Assembly: GCF_046630445.1 (NCBI RefSeq)
Contig: NC_092339.1
Span: forward strand, 56,801,001-56,865,000
Origin: Rutidosis leptorrhynchoides
Lineage: Eukaryota > Streptophyta > Magnoliopsida > Asterales > Asteraceae
Length of the DNA stretch: 64,000 nt
Reading direction: 5' to 3'
The notes beneath the pieces are model-generated. The model was not told the DNA's origin, ran no database searches, and saw only the letters and a list, made by a program, of their open reading frames with translations. Within the stretch, counting starts at the first letter, position 1; each line of letters starts with the position of its first letter. The translations under genes and the position numbers were made by a program. This document shows, in pieces, positions 59,940 to 64,000 of the stretch.

Positions 59940-60194
59940 TTCTAATGCTTGTGATTCAGTGTGATTATGTTTAATCGTGTCTATTATGTAATTTGATAAG
60001 GCTAGTCTGTTAGCCTTTGTACTGTGGTGTGTAATAAACAATAACCTCTGAACGATGTAACTGTGTGGGTGTTAGTTAATGTGTTTGTTATGTTTGTTTA
60101 TCCATTGATTCGTATAATTAACTAGATACCCCATGATACATGGAGGTAAATGCTTATTAGTTATATTGTTTTGAGTGTTTTTCAGATATTCAAT

Positions 60195-62843
60195 ATGTCT
60201 CAAGAACAACAGCAGATGTCTGATGAAGAACGTGAACCACAAATCCCTTTATCTTCTGAGTTACCAGGTCTGATTGGTCGAGAAGATACAAAAGTACTTG
60301 CATGTGTTGCGAAAAGGGTCCTGAGGCCCAAAGAGGAGGTTTTGGTCCTATTATTGCATTCTTGAAGCGTTCCAGGATCTTTAAAGCTATTACTGCTGAG
60401 TGTATTCCATATTATTCTCATCAGAGAACATTCTGGGAGGTTACTCAAGTTGTTACTGAAGATAACAGGAAGGTGATATTGAGTTCTGTCAATAACACGA
60501 TTATTCGTATTTCGGCACAGACTATCAGGGAAGATTTGGGGTTCCCGGATAATGATGATATGCCAACTGATTTGCTAATTCTGAAAGTTAGAAGGTGTTT
60601 AAAGAGATGTGGTTATACTAGTGATATAACCAAAGCTGTTAAACGTACGAAGCTTCCAAGGCAGTACCGATACTTTACTTACGTTCTTCTTAGGTGTTTG
60701 AGCCTGATGCAGGGGCGGTTTTGATGAGATGACAGCAAAGTACAGCTCTATGTTTGTTGCGCTGGTTTTGAACGCTGATTTTAATTTCTCTCAAGTGATT
60801 TTTGATGGAATGGTTCTGAATGTTAAAAGGAAGATTTATCTGGTGTTCCCGAGGTTTCTTCAGATTATGCTTGAGAAGCAAGTTCAGGGGTTAGTGAAAA
60901 TTCCTGAGGATAAGCTAAAACAGAATCATTTAAATGATCAATCATTCAATAGGTTTTTGCAGAGCCGGGTTGAGGTTCCGAAAAAAGGGTTGATCGGTCA
61001 TTTGATTAATGAAAATTACGTGTGTCCTGAAGGTTTGAGTTATCGTCATGAGAACAGTACTTCTGGGGATGAGACCGATATTACTATTGAAGGAGGAGAA
61101 GAGGTGAATCAGCCACCACCGAGACAAACTGGTCCTCGATTAGTTGATGAGGAGAATGTAACAGCGCTTGATGAGAGTCAAGTGGATCTGGTTAAATGGA
61201 AGTTAGCTGAAACCCCTAAGGTGTCAACAAGAGGGATACAAAAACGTTTGAAGATTTTGGTTAAGGACGGAAGTTCATCTTCCACAACAAAGTCTCAGTC
61301 AAAGGTTGCTCCGGTTGTTCAAGCTACTGGTGGTTCTACTCAAACTCCACCCACTCAACTACAACAAACTAAATCTTCTCAGCAAGTTCAAGCTTCTCAA
61401 CGTCCTGAGGTTGTTTCAGGTGATTTGTCAGGAATAGTTAACTGGAGATTGATTCAGTTGTCTGCTGATTTCGCTAAATTCCAAAAGGCTGCTGACGAAG
61501 ACAAAAAGAAGACAGAAACTGAAATGTCTGAGTTGAGGAAGTTAGTTGATCGACAACAGTTGAAGATTGATGAACTGGAGAAAAATGTGGGAAGTCAAGC
61601 CGGTGAAATCTTGACGCTTCAGACTCAAAATCAAGAATTGACTGAGAGGTTAAATGAATGGGAGAAAAAGGTTGTGGTTGAAGAGGAAGATGGAGAACCA
61701 GATCCGTTTGGTACTTTTGGTGAAGGAGAGGAAGACAAGGCTGTTGAAGTTGCAAAAGGTTACACGGAGGATAACCCGCTGTATGTAACTCCTCTTCAAG
61801 TTATAACAGTTTCTGAATTTTTAGCTATGCAGGATCGTCTTAATCACACTACTGTTTACACTGATTTAGAAGAAGGGGAGATCCCTCCGAATCTCACCAA
61901 AACTGATCAGGAATTGATGGAGCGTCTAGAGCGAGAAGCTAAGGAATCTGTTGACGCTGCATCAAAAGCTTCAACTGAAGCTTCGACTTCAGGGGCTCGT
62001 AATTTTGATGATGATATGAGTGATACTGATGTTTTTGATGAAAGTGATAACAGTTTTGATGAAGTTGTTATTGAGGATGAGCCAACCGAGCCTTATCCTC
62101 GTTATGAAGGTGTTGGTGATGAATATCCAACTTTTGCTGATTATTTTCAGATGAATGATGAGCTTTTGAACAGAAAGTGTAAAGAAAAGGAACAGAAAGA
62201 ACAAGAGAGTGTGTTACCAGAAGGTTTCTTGCCAGTGAATATCAACAAAGAAAAAGTTGAAGTGTTGGAAGAAGAATGGAAGATTATGATGCGGATTAGG
62301 CAGTATGTGATGAAGCCTAAGGTGGAGCCGCAATTTTTGAAGTTTATCGAGCACTGTGAGACTTTACGTGCTAAGGGAAAGATAATAGCCTGGGCTTATA
62401 TTAAAGAATTTGATATATATGCGATCAAGAAAGAACATGGAGTGGATTATATCAAATTTCCATACGAATTCAAAACGTTACCTTATTTTGAGTTTATGCA
62501 GGTGGCCAGGCTTAAGATGTTGTATCAGGATTACTGTGGAATTCCTGATATTTTGGTTCGTAAGATAAGAAGATCATATCAGTCACCTAATTTCATAGGT
62601 TTTCGTCCTCAGTTTCCAAAGATCTCTTATCGAACGAACAGGAAAACAAGGGTCAGAAGGAAGATAGTAAAATATCAACCTGTGAGGTATATGCGGAAGG
62701 TTCCTTTGAGGAAGATGCCGCAGTACTTCAGTCCTCGTTTTCGTTGGTGGTATTATGATGAACGCTCGGAGGAAGCAGTTATTGTGTTAGACAAAGATGG
62801 AGGAGATGAAAATGATAGTATAAGGGTTCTAGATCCAGTTTGA
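60195..62843 (+). pseudogene. SIRE env-like ORF 2 (about 880 codons), two frameshifts
   Basis: Starts at ATG 60195, 9 bp after a strong 3' splice-site sequence (GAGTGTTTTTCAG), so it may lie on a spliced RNA. Frameshifts occur near 60320 and near 60718 (a run of four T where three would keep the frame). The N-terminal third has DFNFSQVIFDGMV and FPRFLQIML, a pattern I associate with abundant retroelement proteins of Asteraceae. A predicted coiled coil spans about 61440-61690 (LRKLVDRQQLKIDELEKN). A Glu/Asp-rich region follows, then a strongly basic C-terminus (RTNRKTRVRRKIVKY). No transmembrane segment is evident, which argues against a true envelope. The final TGA is at 62841-62843. Confidence 0.65.
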
Positions 62844-63035
62844 TTGAGAAACTGCTGTGAAGAAGATATGTTTACCCTTTACTACAACAGGATGCTGTAT
62901 CGTCCAGAGAATCGTGTGCAAGCTGAACAGTATTGCAGAGTTGTCAAACTTTTCTATCTGAAGAACTGGGTTACGGATCCGTTTACTGATTGATAACTGA
63001 ATTCTCATGTTCTACGGCTGGTCTTAGGGGGAGTT
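62844..63035 (+). promoter_or_regulatory. SIRE 3' untranslated region and polypurine tract
   Basis: Short spacer ending TTAGGGGGAGTT (63024-63035) directly before the 3' LTR TGTTGG. Similar GGGGGAG runs occur upstream at 54854, 57225 and 58425, as expected for the multiple polypurine tracts described in Sireviruses. Confidence 0.8.
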
Positions 63036-63528
63036 TGTTGGTGCATGAATCCCCAGCCGTAGCTTATTTCTTACGTTTAATACATTCGGTTATGTAATAA
63101 TGTTTACTCTTGACTATTGATTACATTTGTGATTGTGCGTACTTAATTTATTAAATGATCAATATGTTAAACTGCACACAGTCGACCGAGTGTGTATAGA
63201 CACTCGACCGACTGTGTCAGTCAGACGACCGAGTTTACACAGACACTCGACCGAGTGTGTCTGTGTTCACTATATATACGAGTTTAGACTTCTTTGATGA
63301 GGTTACTCGTCCCATTCACCCTAAGTCGTAGGTTTTCATCTCCAGAGAACCCTAACACCATATACCACCGAAATATATTGTCTAGGAGTCGATCTAATCT
63401 AGGTTTTGCTCTAGGTTTGACCAATTCGATCCCAAAACGACCCATATCTCGGTTTAACCCTATTCTAGTGTATTCCGCCTCTAGTTTAGAGTCCAAGCGA
63501 CCTAAGATCCTAAGAATAAACGTCTACA
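63036..63528 (+). repeat. 3' LTR of the SIRE element
   Basis: The copy is 493 bp, matching 24090-24582 with about nine substitutions, and ends CGTCTACA before the flank CCTTTGAAC. It keeps the palindromes and the TATA box. Confidence 0.94.
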
Positions 63529-63700
63529 CCTTTGAACAACAAAATTTTATTAATAGCCGAATCCCCTAATGAGCATCTGGGGGAAGAAAACCGACGATTA
63601 CAATGGTTTCAAAAGCCACGAGTTCCAACTAATTAACTCGAACATGTGACAGTACAACAAATATCTCTCACTAACACATTTTATTTTATTCAACATCCTG
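63529..63700 (-). other. Retroposon 3' end or transcribed flank (minus strand)
   Basis: Read on the minus strand it ends GGCTATTAATAAAATTTTGTTGTTCAAAGG and, with the SIRE element removed, would run into the poly(A) at 24084-24063. A polyadenylation-signal-like AATAAA lies about 20 nt before the tail. The upstream part (GTAATCGTCGGTTTTCTTCCCCC) looks like a LINE 3' UTR, but no coding sequence is in view. Confidence 0.45.
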
Positions 63701-64000
63701 TTGTAGCTCAAGTGGTAGTGGTCTAACACTCTTTGTTAGATGTCGGGAGTTCGACTCCTTCGGACTACAACATTGCACACAAGGTTATCCCCCTGACTTT
63801 GAGATCCACCCAAGGTGGCCTTTCACACATTACGTTGTGGGGGCTGCGGGAAGGGGGTTTTACCATCCATGCCCTCGGATTTGTCTGGGATTCCTTCAGG
63901 GCAGCAATTAGGGGTGGGTTATGCAACTGCGGGAGATGATCGCATGAGTGGTTTAATACCCCTGGATGATCCCATATTGCTGTTCAAAAAAGTGAAAAAA
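63701..64000 (+). mobile_element. tRNA-derived SINE
   Basis: TAGCTCAAGTGG at 63704-63715 fits the polymerase III A box, and GTTCGACTC at 63749-63757 fits the B box; their 34-nt spacing is as in tRNA genes. The sequence does not fold as a full tRNA and continues with a tRNA-unrelated body of about 220 bp. That body has G-rich stretches (GGGGGCTGCGGGAAGGGGG). It ends in CAAAAAAGTGAAAAAA at the window edge. This is the standard layout of a plant SINE. I cannot name the family, and the right boundary may lie beyond the window. Confidence 0.72.

Larger units (their letters stand above)
24090..63528 (+). mobile_element. SIRE-type Ty1/copia retrotransposon with env-like ORFs, interrupted by E2
   Basis: Identical-length 493-bp LTRs (24090-24582 and 63036-63528) differ at about nine positions by eye. 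The primer site is initiator-Met type and the polypurine tract is TTAGGGGGAGTT. The order is gag, protease, integrase, RT, RNase H, as in copia, with a large gag and two extra ORFs after pol, features of the SIRE (Maximus) branch of Sireviruses. The flanking repeat is imperfect (CCCTT left, CCTTT right). E2 split the RT gene at 31025/52661. Without E2 the element would be about 17.8 kb. Confidence 0.88.

Noticed and set aside
63701..63775. A genuine tRNA gene
   Set aside because: A and B boxes are present but acceptor and anticodon stems do not pair and a long unrelated body follows; a SINE explains it better.

Overview
This is plant nuclear DNA, almost certainly a heterochromatic, repeat-packed stretch from a member of the daisy family (Asteraceae). 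The evidence is the content: AT-rich sequence, long (AT)n tracts, and nested LTR retrotransposons of four plant lineages (Tekay-type chromovirus, Athila-type Ty3/gypsy, a non-autonomous Athila derivative, and a SIRE-type Ty1/copia), with coding styles I associate with composite genomes. The Asteraceae call is inference; the retroelement calls rest on domains visible in the translations. There is no bacterial gene, rRNA, tRNA gene or CRISPR array.

Layout. 1-5165 is the 3' end of chromovirus A on the + strand (RNase H, integrase, chromodomain-like tail, 3' LTR). 5166-5834 and 22872-23272 are two pieces of an older Athila-type LTR lying on the minus strand. It was split by Athila element E1 (5835-22871, +), which is complete with two LTRs, tRNA-Asp-type primer site, broken gag-pol, a small zinc-knuckle ORF and an env-like ORF; its target duplication is ATAAA. 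23273-24089 is flanking DNA with a possible tiny host exon and a poly(T) tract. 24090-63528 is a SIRE-type copia element, split by E2 (31026-52660, +, target duplication GTATG), a non-autonomous Athila relative with gag-protease but no RT, RNase H, integrase or env. E2 is in turn split by chromovirus B (33595-44965, minus strand, target duplication GTTTT), the youngest element by LTR similarity. The right end, 63529-64000, holds a poly(A)-type retroposon end (minus) and a tRNA-derived SINE (+).

How the parts work together. Every large ORF belongs to a retroelement, and nearly all carry nonsense codons or frameshifts, mostly explainable by C-to-T or G-to-A transitions. The exceptions in state of preservation are the Athila env-like ORF, the first SIRE env-like ORF and a small acidic ORF in chromovirus B.

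The most interesting pattern is shared architecture. Three families carry clusters of short CG-containing palindromes in the same places: just upstream of the LTR TATA box and in the leader between primer site and gag, and (in the two that have an env-like gene) just upstream of that gene. The palindrome sequence is private to each family but matched within it: CCGCGACTCGCGG in E1, GGCCATGCGATCGCATGGCC in E2, CACTCGACCGAGTG in SIRE. In E1 and SIRE the block before the env-like gene looks like a second copy of the LTR core promoter, suggesting an internal promoter for an env-like subgenomic RNA. In E1 that gene also has a good candidate intron with a 14-codon leader exon. These are inferences from sequence arrangement; no expression data are available here. 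All similarity counts were made by eye, not by alignment software.
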